Origin: Kiloniellales bacterium
GTDB taxonomy: Bacteria; Pseudomonadota; Alphaproteobacteria; Kiloniellales; JAKSDN01
Direction of reading: 5' to 3'
Length of the DNA stretch: 9,296 nucleotides
NCBI GenBank assembly: GCA_022360075.1
Contig: JAKSDN010000328.1
Span: 1 to 9,296, forward strand
Part shown: one piece after another, positions 1 to 6,673 of the stretch
Position numbering within the stretch: position 1 is the first letter of the stretch
Layout: each line of letters opens with the position of its first letter
The notes under the pieces: model-generated
What the model was told of the DNA's origin: nothing
The model's input: only the letters and a program-made list of their open reading frames with translations
Databases searched by the model: none
Position numbers and translations under genes: made by a program

Positions 1-1
1 G

Positions 2-343
2 GCCGAGGCCGGCGTGACGCTCGCCGCGCTCGACCAGCCGCGCTCCTCGGCCGGCTTGCGCCAAGTCATCGACCGCTGCCTCGAGGGCACCGAGGGCCTG
101 ATGACGGCCGCCCGCGGCCTGGCGCCGCGACTGCGCGACCGGCGCCTGGCCATGGAGTCGGCGGTGATCGTGCGCATCGCCGACCGGCTGCTGATCGAGC
201 TCGGCCGCCGCGATCCGCTCGCCGAGCGGGTCGTCCTGAGCAAGGCGCAGTTCGCGTGGTGCGGGCTGACGGGCGCGCTCTCGGTCCTGCTCGCGCGGCT
301 GCTCGGCCGGCGGGGCGGGCGTCGGCCGCCTCTGCAAGGGTGA
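2..343 (+). CDS. hpnC: HpnC, hydroxysqualene synthase (3' end, partial)
   Basis: This is the C-terminal 113 residues of a trans-isoprenyl diphosphate synthase (squalene/phytoene synthase) family protein; the N-terminal part with the aspartate-rich motifs lies before the window. The visible part is the helical C-terminal region, with the stretch MESAVIVRIADRLLIEL followed by DPLAERVVLSK, which resembles the end of HpnC proteins. Known role of the family: HpnC converts presqualene diphosphate to hydroxysqualene, between HpnD and HpnE. The frame is open from base 2 and ends at TGA 341-343. hpnD starts 8 nt later, so the two are almost certainly co-transcribed. The identification rests on the C-terminal similarity plus its place directly before hpnD. 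Without the catalytic motifs, a generic squalene/phytoene synthase paralogue cannot be excluded. Confidence 0.85.
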   Translation, partial: AEAGVTLAALDQPRSSAGLRQVIDRCLEGTEGLMTAARGLAPRLRDRRLAMESAVIVRIADRLLIELGRRDPLAERVVLSKAQFAWCGLTGALSVLLARLLGRRGGRRPPLQG

Positions 344-351
344 CGCCAGGC

Positions 352-1227
352 ATGGCCCAAGCCGAGCCCCTCGCACCGACGAGCCGCGAAGAGGCGATCG
401 ACCACGTTCATCAGGTCGTTTCCCGCTCGGGCAGCTCCTTCACCTGGGGCATGCGCATGCTGCCGCGGCCGCGGCGCGAGGCCATGTACGCGATCTACGC
501 CTTCTGCCGCGAGGTCGACGACATCGCCGACGGCGGCCAGCCGCGCGAGGAGAAGATGGCGGCGCTCGCCGAGTGGCGGGTCGAGATCGACCGCCTCTAC
601 GCGGGCAAGCCGACTCGGCCGACGGCACGCGCCCTGCGCCCCCATGTGGGGGCCTTCGAGCTGCCGAAGGACGAGTTCCTGGCGATCATCGACGGCATGG
701 AGATGGACGTGCGCCGGACCATGTTGGCGCCCAGCCGCGAGGAATTCGCGCTCTACTGCCGCAGAGTCGCGGGCGCGGTCGGCATGCTCTCGATCCACGC
801 CTTCGGCGCGCGCGAGCCGGCCGCCCGCGAGATCGCCGTCGTCCTGGGCGAGGCGCTGCAGATCACCAATATCCTGCGTGACCTGGACGAGGATGCCGCC
901 GAAGGCCGTCTCTATCTGCCGCGCGAGCTCCTCGAAGAAGCGGGCATCGAAATCGCGCGGCCGGACGACATTCTCGCCGACCCGCGCCTGGACCAGGTCT
1001 GCGAAACGCTGGCCGAGATGGCCCACGCCCGCTTCGAGCGGACCCGGGTCCTGCTCAAGCACTGCCATCGCCGAGCCCTCAGGCCCTGCATCCTCATGAT
1101 GGAAGTCTACGAGCGCATTCTGGACCGGCTGGAGCGCCGCGGCTGGAGCGCGCCACGCGCGCCGGTGAAGGTCTCCAAGCCGGAGAAGCTCTGGATCGTG
1201 CTGCGCCACGGGCTGCTGGGCCTGTGA
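352..1227 (+). CDS. hpnD: HpnD, presqualene diphosphate synthase
   Basis: A 291-residue squalene/phytoene synthase family enzyme. In the three-enzyme bacterial squalene route HpnD condenses two farnesyl diphosphates into presqualene diphosphate. Both Mg-diphosphate-binding aspartate motifs are visible: DDIAD at residues 56-60 and DLDED at 177-181, the latter inside the typical context LQITNILRDLDED followed by EGRLYLPRE. The length fits the family. I chose ATG 352 because the N-terminus then matches the family length and an AAGGG Shine-Dalgarno-like sequence lies at 336-340, overlapping the hpnC end. The frame is open upstream to a GTG at 256, but that extension is low-complexity Arg/Ala and lies within hpnC. 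The gene is followed by hpnE after 25 nt. The choice of HpnD over HpnC rests on the DDIAD/DLDED context and on gene order. Confidence 0.94.
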   Translation: MAQAEPLAPTSREEAIDHVHQVVSRSGSSFTWGMRMLPRPRREAMYAIYAFCREVDDIADGGQPREEKMAALAEWRVEIDRLYAGKPTRPTARALRPHVGAFELPKDEFLAIIDGMEMDVRRTMLAPSREEFALYCRRVAGAVGMLSIHAFGAREPAAREIAVVLGEALQITNILRDLDEDAAEGRLYLPRELLEEAGIEIARPDDILADPRLDQVCETLAEMAHARFERTRVLLKHCHRRALRPCILMMEVYERILDRLERRGWSAPRAPVKVSKPEKLWIVLRHGLLGL

Positions 1228-1252
1228 CCGACGCGACGGCAGAATAGCGCAG

Positions 1253-2512
1253 GTGACCGAAGCCCGCGTCCACGTGGTCGGCGCTGGGATCGCCGGGCTG
1301 GCCTGTGCGCTCCGCCTGGCGAAGGCCGGCCGGGCGGTGACGCTCTACGAGGCCGCGGCGCAGGCCGGCGGGCGCTGCCGCTCCTATCACGACGCCAAGC
1401 TCGGCCGGGACATCGACAACGGCAATCATCTGCTGCTCTCGGCCAACCACGCCGCGCTTTCCTACGTCGAGGAGATCGGCGCCCAAGACAGCCTGATCTC
1501 ACCCCCGGCCGCCGCCTTCCCCTTCGTCGACCTGGCGAGCGGCGAGCGCTGGACGGTGAAGCCGAACGCCGGCCCGATCCCCTGGTGGGTGCTGAACCCG
1601 CGGCGGCGCATTCCCGGCACCAGCCTGAGCGCCCACCTGGCGGCACTGCGCTTCGCCTTCGCCGCTCCCGGAGACCGGGTCGCCGACATCGCCGATCCCA
1701 AGGACCCGCTCTGGCCGCGATTCTGGGAGCCGCTCACGGTTGCGGCCCTCAACACCGATCCGCGCAAAGCCTCGGCCCGCCTGCTGTGGCTGGTGCTCCG
1801 CGAGACCTTCGCCAAGGGAGAGGCGGCTTGCCGGCCGTTAATCGCCCGCGAGGGCCTGGGCCCGTCCCTGATCGAGCCCGCCTTGGCCCGCCTGCGCGGG
1901 CAGGGCGCGGAAATCCTCTTCAATCGGCGTTTGCGCGCGCTCTCCCTGGGCAGCGAACGGGCTGAGAAGCTCTGCATGGCGGAGGGGGATGTGACGCTGG
2001 CACCCGGCGAAGCCGTGGTGCTCGCCCTGCCGCCGGCCGTCGCCGGAGGCCTGCTGCCGGACCTGGTCGTGCCGCAGGAGAGCACAGCCATCGTCAACGC
2101 CCACATCATCCTGCCGCGAGCCAACACCCTGCCACCGGAGCTGCCGTTCATCGGCCTCGTGGGCGGGACAGCCGACTGGATCTTCGCGCGCGGTGATCTG
2201 GCGAGCCTCACGGTCAGCGCGGCCGATCGCCTGGCCGAGGAGCCCGCCGAGGCCATCGCCGAGCGCATGTGGCAGGACACCGCCAAGGCCCTGGGGCTGG
2301 ACCCCGCGCCGGCGCCGCCGGTTCGGGTGATCAAGGAGAAGCGGGCGACCTTCGCCCAGACGCCCGAGGCCCTGCGACTCCGGCCCCCGAATCGGACCCG
2401 CTGGGCCAATCTGGCGCTCGCCGGCGACTGGACCGACACGGGCTATCCCGCGACCATCGAAAGCGCGGTCCGCTCTGGCCGCAATGCCGCAGAACTGGTT
2501 CTGAGTCAATAA
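1253..2512 (+). CDS. hpnE: HpnE, hydroxysqualene reductase (FAD-dependent)
   Basis: A 419-residue flavoprotein of the phytoene desaturase/amine oxidase fold, annotated in databases as squalene-associated FAD-dependent desaturase. Family knowledge: HpnE reduces hydroxysqualene to squalene, completing the HpnCDE pathway. The N-terminal dinucleotide-binding motif GAGIAG is at residues 10-15, with the ribose-binding acidic residue E33 and the GGR motif at 39-41. The second FAD-contact block near the C-terminus reads GDWTDTGYPATIESAVRSG, from about residue 391. The start is GTG 1253, 25 nt after hpnD, with no strong Shine-Dalgarno sequence, so translation may depend on coupling to hpnD. No truncation or frameshift is seen. 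The gene ends at TAA 2510-2512, before an AT-richer gap of 131 nt. Confidence 0.95.
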   Translation: MTEARVHVVGAGIAGLACALRLAKAGRAVTLYEAAAQAGGRCRSYHDAKLGRDIDNGNHLLLSANHAALSYVEEIGAQDSLISPPAAAFPFVDLASGERWTVKPNAGPIPWWVLNPRRRIPGTSLSAHLAALRFAFAAPGDRVADIADPKDPLWPRFWEPLTVAALNTDPRKASARLLWLVLRETFAKGEAACRPLIAREGLGPSLIEPALARLRGQGAEILFNRRLRALSLGSERAEKLCMAEGDVTLAPGEAVVLALPPAVAGGLLPDLVVPQESTAIVNAHIILPRANTLPPELPFIGLVGGTADWIFARGDLASLTVSAADRLAEEPAEAIAERMWQDTAKALGLDPAPAPPVRVIKEKRATFAQTPEALRLRPPNRTRWANLALAGDWTDTGYPATIESAVRSGRNAAELVLSQ

Positions 2513-2574
2513 GTTAACAAAAAACGCCGGGCTTGCAGCCGCGCCCCAACTCGCTTAGTTTCCTGTGCCTCGGG

Positions 2575-2604
2575 TTGAAATCCTCACAAGCATTGCGAAA
2601 TTAT
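2575..2604 (+). promoter_or_regulatory. Candidate sigma70 promoter for shc
   Basis: The gap between hpnE and shc is AT-richer than the surrounding genes. It holds TTGAAA at 2575-2580 and AATTAT at 2599-2604, separated by 18 nt. Transcription would begin near 2611, about 33 nt before GTG 2644. It could give shc and hpnG their own transcript in addition to read-through from hpnCDE. This is pattern matching only; alphaproteobacterial promoters are loosely conserved. Confidence 0.3.
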
Positions 2605-2643
2605 GACGTCTTGAATCGGGTCGGGCCTTTTCGGGATTCCTGA

Positions 2644-4602
2644 GTGCGAACTGAAGCGCAGGCAACTTCGGGGGCAAACGCGAAGACGATGACTTTTAGA
2701 ATCGATGTCGATGGGCTGGTCGAAGACGCACGGGCGTCGCTGCGGTCGCTGCAGCGCGACGATGGCCATTGGATCTTCGAGTTCGAGCCCGATGCGACGA
2801 TCTCATCGGAGTACATCTTCCTGCAGCACTTCCTCGGCAGCATCGACGAGGCGGTCCAGGCCAAGATCGCCAACTACCTGCGCAGCATCCAGGACACGCA
2901 CGGCGGCTGGCCACTGTTCTTCGACGGCGATCCCGACCTCTCGGCCACAGTCAAGGCCTACTATGCCCTCAAACTGGCGGGCGACGACATCGACGCGCCG
3001 CACATGGCAAAGGCCCGCGCCCTGATTCACTCCAAGGGCGGCGCGGCCCAGTGCAACGTCTTCACGCGCATCGCCCTGGCGCTCTTCGGCCAGGTGCCCT
3101 GGCGCGCCGTTCCGGTCATGCCGGTGGAGATCATGCTGCTGCCGCAGTGGTTTCCCTTCCATCTGTCGAAGGTCTCCTACTGGTCGCGCACGGTGATCGT
3201 GCCGCTGCTGGTCCTCATGACCCTGAAGCCGCAGGCCAGGAATCCGAAGAACGTCGACATCCGCGAGCTATTCCTCGCCGATCCGCAGACCTGCACCTAC
3301 CCGATGAACCCGACCGGCACGCTGCTCGGCGGCTTCTTCAAGAGCATCGACTCGGTGCTCCGGGTCATGGAGCCGCTGTTCCCGAAGGGCCGCCGCGAGA
3401 AGTCCATCAAGCTCGCCGAGGCCTTCGTAAAGGAACGGCTCAACGGCGAGGACGGGTTGGGCGGGATCTTCCCGGCGATGGCTAACGCCGTCATGGCCTT
3501 CGAAGCCCTGGGCTACCCGCGCGACCACCCGGACTTCGCCATCGCCCGCAAGGCGATCGACAATCTGCTGCTGTCGCGGGGCGAAGACCTGATCTACTGC
3601 CAGCCCTGCCTGTCGCCGATCTGGGATACCTGCCTGGGCGCCCATGCCATGCTCGAGGCCGGTGAGGAACCCGACGGCGAGGTCATGAAGGCCGCCTTCG
3701 ACTGGCTGCTCGGCCGCGAGGTCAAGGACACCTACGGCGACTGGGCCTGGCGCCGTCCGGACCTGAAGCCGGGCGGCTGGGCCTTCCAGTACTGGAACAA
3801 CCACTATCCCGACGTCGACGACACGGCGGTCGTGGTCATGGCCATGGACCGGGCCGGCGACCCGGCCTACCGCGATGCCATCGAGCGCGCGGCGGCCTGG
3901 ATCATCGGCATGCAGTCGAGCGACGGCGGCTGGGGCGCCTTCGATCCGGAGAACACTCACTACCACCTGAACTACATCCCCTTTGCCGACCACGGCGCGC
4001 TGCTCGACCCGCCGACGGTCGACGTCACGGCGCGCTGTCTCGGGATGCTGGTGCAGCTCGGCTACGAGCGAGATCACCCGACGGTGCGCAAGGCGATCGA
4101 CTTCATCAAGCGCGAGCAGCAGGACGACGGCTCCTGGTACGGCCGCTGGGGCACGAATTACGTCTACGGCACCTGGTCGGCGCTCTGCGCGCTCAACGCG
4201 GCCGGCGAGGACCTGCAGGCCCCCTATATCCGCAAGGCGGTCGATTTCCTGAAGGCGCGCCAATCCGCAGATGGTGGCTGGGGCGAAGACTCCTCGACCT
4301 ACTGGGAGGAGCGGCGCGGCGAGGTCAAAGCGAGCACGCCGTCGCAGACGGCCTGGGCCCTGCTCGGCCTGATGGCCGCGGGCGAGGTCGAGAGCGACTC
4401 CGTGGCGCGCGGCGTGCGCTACCTGCAGGATTGCCCGCGCGACGGCGCGCGCTGGGAGGAGGACCTCTGGACCGGCGTCGGCTTCCCGCGCGTGTTCTAC
4501 ATCAAGTACCACGGCTACGCCGCCTACTTCCCGCTCTGGGCCCTGGCGCGCTACCGTAACCTGATGAACAGCAACGACCGCCGCGTGCAGTACGGCATGT
4601 GA
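2644..4602 (+). CDS. shc: Squalene-hopene cyclase (HpnF)
   Basis: A 652-residue class II triterpene cyclase, membrane-associated, that cyclises squalene to hopene and hopanol. The protonating DXDD motif is DVDD at residues 390-393, followed by TAVV as in other cyclases. Several QW motifs are visible, with spans at about residues 37-43, 83-89, 424-430 (QSSDGGW), 493-498 (QDDGSW) and 540-546 (QSADGGW). The tract VPVMPVEIMLLPQWFPFHL and the C-terminal ending VQYGM are also typical. Length is normal for the family. Start choice is uncertain: GTG 2644 directly follows an in-frame TGA (2641-2643) and has only a weak GGGA at 2633-2636. ATG 2689 would give 637 residues and put the motif at 375-378, close to its position in the Alicyclobacillus enzyme. 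The stop overlaps the hpnG start by 4 nt (GTGA). Confidence 0.97.
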   Translation: MRTEAQATSGANAKTMTFRIDVDGLVEDARASLRSLQRDDGHWIFEFEPDATISSEYIFLQHFLGSIDEAVQAKIANYLRSIQDTHGGWPLFFDGDPDLSATVKAYYALKLAGDDIDAPHMAKARALIHSKGGAAQCNVFTRIALALFGQVPWRAVPVMPVEIMLLPQWFPFHLSKVSYWSRTVIVPLLVLMTLKPQARNPKNVDIRELFLADPQTCTYPMNPTGTLLGGFFKSIDSVLRVMEPLFPKGRREKSIKLAEAFVKERLNGEDGLGGIFPAMANAVMAFEALGYPRDHPDFAIARKAIDNLLLSRGEDLIYCQPCLSPIWDTCLGAHAMLEAGEEPDGEVMKAAFDWLLGREVKDTYGDWAWRRPDLKPGGWAFQYWNNHYPDVDDTAVVVMAMDRAGDPAYRDAIERAAAWIIGMQSSDGGWGAFDPENTHYHLNYIPFADHGALLDPPTVDVTARCLGMLVQLGYERDHPTVRKAIDFIKREQQDDGSWYGRWGTNYVYGTWSALCALNAAGEDLQAPYIRKAVDFLKARQSADGGWGEDSSTYWEERRGEVKASTPSQTAWALLGLMAAGEVESDSVARGVRYLQDCPRDGARWEEDLWTGVGFPRVFYIKYHGYAAYFPLWALARYRNLMNSNDRRVQYGM

Positions 4603-5345
4603 ACCCAGGCGCGCGCCCGAACGAATCGAAACTCCGCGTCGGCATCGTCACCGGGCTGGCCAGCGAGGCTGGCATCATCCGGCGATATCTGAAGTCCGAG
4701 ACCACCGCGACCGAGGACGTCTGGAACAAGGGGCTCGGCTGTGCCGGGGCCGATCCGGCACGGGCCCGGGCGCTGGGGATAGACTTCGTCGAATCAGGGG
4801 CAATCGGACTGGTCAGCTTCGGGGTTGCCGGCGGCCTCGACCCGAACCGTCGCCCAGGGGACCTTGTCCTCGCCGACGAGGTCGTGCCACCGAAGGGCGC
4901 GGCTTATCCGACGGACCGCGATTGGCGTGAGGCTCTGATGCGCGAAGCCCGGGCGGCCGGCTTGGACGCGACGTCCGGACGGCTGCTCGGCAGCGACGTC
5001 GCCGTCGTCAGCCGGCCCGACAAGGCAGAGCTGTTTCGTCGCCACGGCGCGACCGTCGTCGACATGGAAAGCCACGGCGTCGCCACGGTCGCCGCCGCGG
5101 CCGGCATCCCCTTTCTGGTCGTGCGCGCCGTCGCCGACCCTGCCGCCCGGGCCCTGCCGCGCGCCGTGCTCGGTGCTGTGGGGTCAGATGGCCGGGCTCG
5201 CGCCGGCCGCGTGGCGGCGAGGCTCTGCCTCAGTCCCTGGGAGCTGCCGGCGGTGCTGGCCTTGGGTCGGGATATGCGCCGCGCGCTGAACAGCCTGACG
5301 CGGCTCCTGGATAGCGGCGGCCGGACCCTATTCGGCGGCGGCTGA
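4599..5345 (+). CDS. hpnG: HpnG, adenosylhopane nucleosidase/phosphorylase
   Basis: A 248-residue protein of the nucleoside phosphorylase (PNP/UDP, MTA/SAH nucleosidase) fold. Family knowledge: HpnG removes adenine from adenosylhopane to give ribosylhopane or its phosphate, the precursor of bacteriohopanetetrol and aminotriol. Visible motifs are GLVSFGVAGGLDPNRRPGDL (phosphate/ribose-side loop), the DMES motif at 155-158 with E157 expected to contact the ribose, and VRAVAD ending at D180, where the family has its catalytic aspartate. The start is GTG 4599, overlapping the shc stop as GTGA, with no separate Shine-Dalgarno sequence, which suggests translational coupling to shc. The last 18 nt overlap the 3' end of hpnH on the other strand. 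Alternative: a generic MTA/SAH nucleosidase, but the position after shc makes HpnG much more likely. Confidence 0.93.
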   Translation: MNPGARPNESKLRVGIVTGLASEAGIIRRYLKSETTATEDVWNKGLGCAGADPARARALGIDFVESGAIGLVSFGVAGGLDPNRRPGDLVLADEVVPPKGAAYPTDRDWREALMREARAAGLDATSGRLLGSDVAVVSRPDKAELFRRHGATVVDMESHGVATVAAAAGIPFLVVRAVADPAARALPRAVLGAVGSDGRARAGRVAARLCLSPWELPAVLALGRDMRRALNSLTRLLDSGGRTLFGGG

Positions 5346-6515
5346 CGGCACCCGTTCGCCGCCCTTGGAGTCGCCGGAGTCCTGGCGCGCCCCGCCGGGC
5401 GCGTGCATGTCGGAGACGGCGTCCGCCACCAGGCTGTCGAACACGTACTCGGCCGGCCGCTGCTTGTCCAAGGGAATCTCCGCGGCCATGGGTGCCTCGG
5501 TCTCGATCCCGCGGCGGAAGACCTTCCAGGCCTTTAGCGGATTCTTGACCGTATCGGCGACGGCAGTGCCCTCGTAGCCGCAGTGCACCATGCAGTTCGC
5601 GCACTTTTCGTAGTTGCCCGTGCCATAGCTGTCCCAGGCCGTGCCGTCCATCAGCTCGGCGAAGGAGCCGGCGTAGCCTTCGTTCAACAGATAGCAGGGC
5701 CGCTGCCAGCCGAAGATGTTGCGGGTCGGATTGCTCCAGGGCGTGCAGCGGTAGTTCTGATTGCCGGCCAGGAAATCGAGGAACAGGCTCGACTGGCTGA
5801 ACTGCCACTTCTTGCCCTTGCCGCGCCGGAAAAGGTCGCGGAACAGATTCTTGGTCGCCTGCCGGGTCAGGAAGTGCTCCTGGTCCGGCGCCCGCTCGTA
5901 AGCGTAGCCGGGCGAGATCGTGATGCCCTCGACGCCGAGCTCCGTCACGTAGTCGAAGAAGGCCGCCATACGCTCGGCGTCGGCGTTGTTGAACAGGGTG
6001 CAGTTGATGTTGACGCGAAAGCCCTCGGCCTTGACCCGCTGGATCGCCTTGACGGCGCGCTTGAAGACGCCCTTCTGATCGACCGCGTGGTCGTGCTCTT
6101 CCTCGAGCCCGTCGAGATGGACCGAGAAGGTCAGGTAGGGGCTCGGCTTAAAGAGATGCAGCTTCTTCTCGAGCAGCAGGGCGTTGGTACAGAGATAGAC
6201 GAAGCGCTTGCGCTTGACGATCTCGGCGACGATCTCGCCGATCTCCTTGTGGATCAGCGGCTCGCCGCCCGGGATCGAGACAACCGGCGCGCCGCATTCC
6301 TCCACCGCTTGGACGCAGTCCGCGACCGAAAGGCGCCGGTTCAGAATCTCGTCGGGGTAGTCGATCTTGCCGCAACCGGGGCAGGCGAGGTTGCACTTGA
6401 ACAGCGGCTCCAGCATCAGGACGAGCGGGTAGCGCTCGCGGCGGAGCAACCGCTGTTTCAGGATGTAGGCGCCAACGCGCACCTGCTGTCGAATCGGAAC
6501 TGCCAAGGCGGACAC
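5328..6515 (-). CDS. hpnH: HpnH, radical SAM adenosylhopane synthase
   Basis: A 395-residue radical SAM enzyme that, by family knowledge, joins the 5'-deoxyadenosyl group of SAM to diploptene to form adenosylhopane, the first side-chain step. The 4Fe-4S/SAM motif CX3CX2C is CNLACPGC with C41, C45 and C48, and the SAM-binding GGEP is at 83-86. The C-terminal part corresponds to the DUF3463-type domain of HpnH and has a further cysteine cluster C305, C308, C312 (KCANCMVHC). The last ~25 residues are polar and probably disordered. The start is GTG 6515, preceded on the minus strand by GAGAG a few bases upstream. It is transcribed toward hpnG and overlaps it by 18 nt tail to tail. The gene lies 158 nt downstream of hpnA, a gap large enough for its own promoter. 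Confidence 0.95.
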   Translation of the reverse strand: MSALAVPIRQQVRVGAYILKQRLLRRERYPLVLMLEPLFKCNLACPGCGKIDYPDEILNRRLSVADCVQAVEECGAPVVSIPGGEPLIHKEIGEIVAEIVKRKRFVYLCTNALLLEKKLHLFKPSPYLTFSVHLDGLEEEHDHAVDQKGVFKRAVKAIQRVKAEGFRVNINCTLFNNADAERMAAFFDYVTELGVEGITISPGYAYERAPDQEHFLTRQATKNLFRDLFRRGKGKKWQFSQSSLFLDFLAGNQNYRCTPWSNPTRNIFGWQRPCYLLNEGYAGSFAELMDGTAWDSYGTGNYEKCANCMVHCGYEGTAVADTVKNPLKAWKVFRRGIETEAPMAAEIPLDKQRPAEYVFDSLVADAVSDMHAPGGARQDSGDSKGGERVPSAAAE

Positions 6516-6542
6516 TCACTCTCGCTCGTGGGTTACTTATCG

Positions 6543-6565
6543 AGTGCCGGCCAAATCGCGGCACT
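6543..6565 (-). repeat. Inverted repeat (stem-loop) in the hpnH leader
   Basis: A perfect 7-bp inverted repeat, AGTGCCG at 6543-6549 and CGGCACT at 6559-6565, encloses a 9-nt loop. It ends 27 nt before the hpnH GTG on the minus strand. It has no following T-run, so it does not look like an intrinsic terminator. It could be a protein-binding site or a leader hairpin that affects hpnH translation. Confidence 0.4.
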
Positions 6566-6594
6566 TCCCCACTTCTTGAACCCCCGAAAGATTA

Positions 6595-6623
6595 TTACTA
6601 GCCGCTTTGCCGGGGCGGGCCAA
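6595..6623 (-). promoter_or_regulatory. Candidate promoter for hpnH
   Basis: Read on the minus strand, TTGGCC (6623-6618) and TAGTAA (6600-6595) are separated by exactly 17 nt, inside the 158-nt gap between hpnA and hpnH. Transcription would begin near 6588, giving a leader of about 70 nt containing the 6543-6565 stem-loop. The -10 region also falls within an imperfect dyad: CCCCGAAAG at 6582-6590 pairs with CTTT at 6605-6608 and CGGGG at 6611-6615, with a 2-nt bulge. That dyad could be an operator. Low confidence, since the match is by eye only. Confidence 0.3.
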
Positions 6624-6673
6624 GCGAATTCCAACCTCTCCACTCGGCCAATAGACTCAATAACTTTAGGGGT

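Noticed and set aside
256..351. N-terminal extension of HpnD from a GTG at 256
   Set aside because: The added residues are Arg/Ala-rich low complexity and read through the hpnC 3' end in another frame; ATG 352 fits the family and has a ribosome-binding site.
1462..2439. 325-codon open frame antisense to hpnE
   Set aside because: Arg/Ser/Ala-rich translation without family features, entirely within hpnE; a shadow frame.
2517..2545. Possible intrinsic terminator after hpnE (GGCT-TGC-AGCC near an A/T tract)
   Set aside because: The stem is only 4 bp, and the T-run, present only on the minus strand, is not adjacent to it.
3268..4512. 414-codon open frame antisense to shc
   Set aside because: It mirrors the codon positions of a certain gene in GC-rich DNA and has no recognisable motif; a shadow frame.
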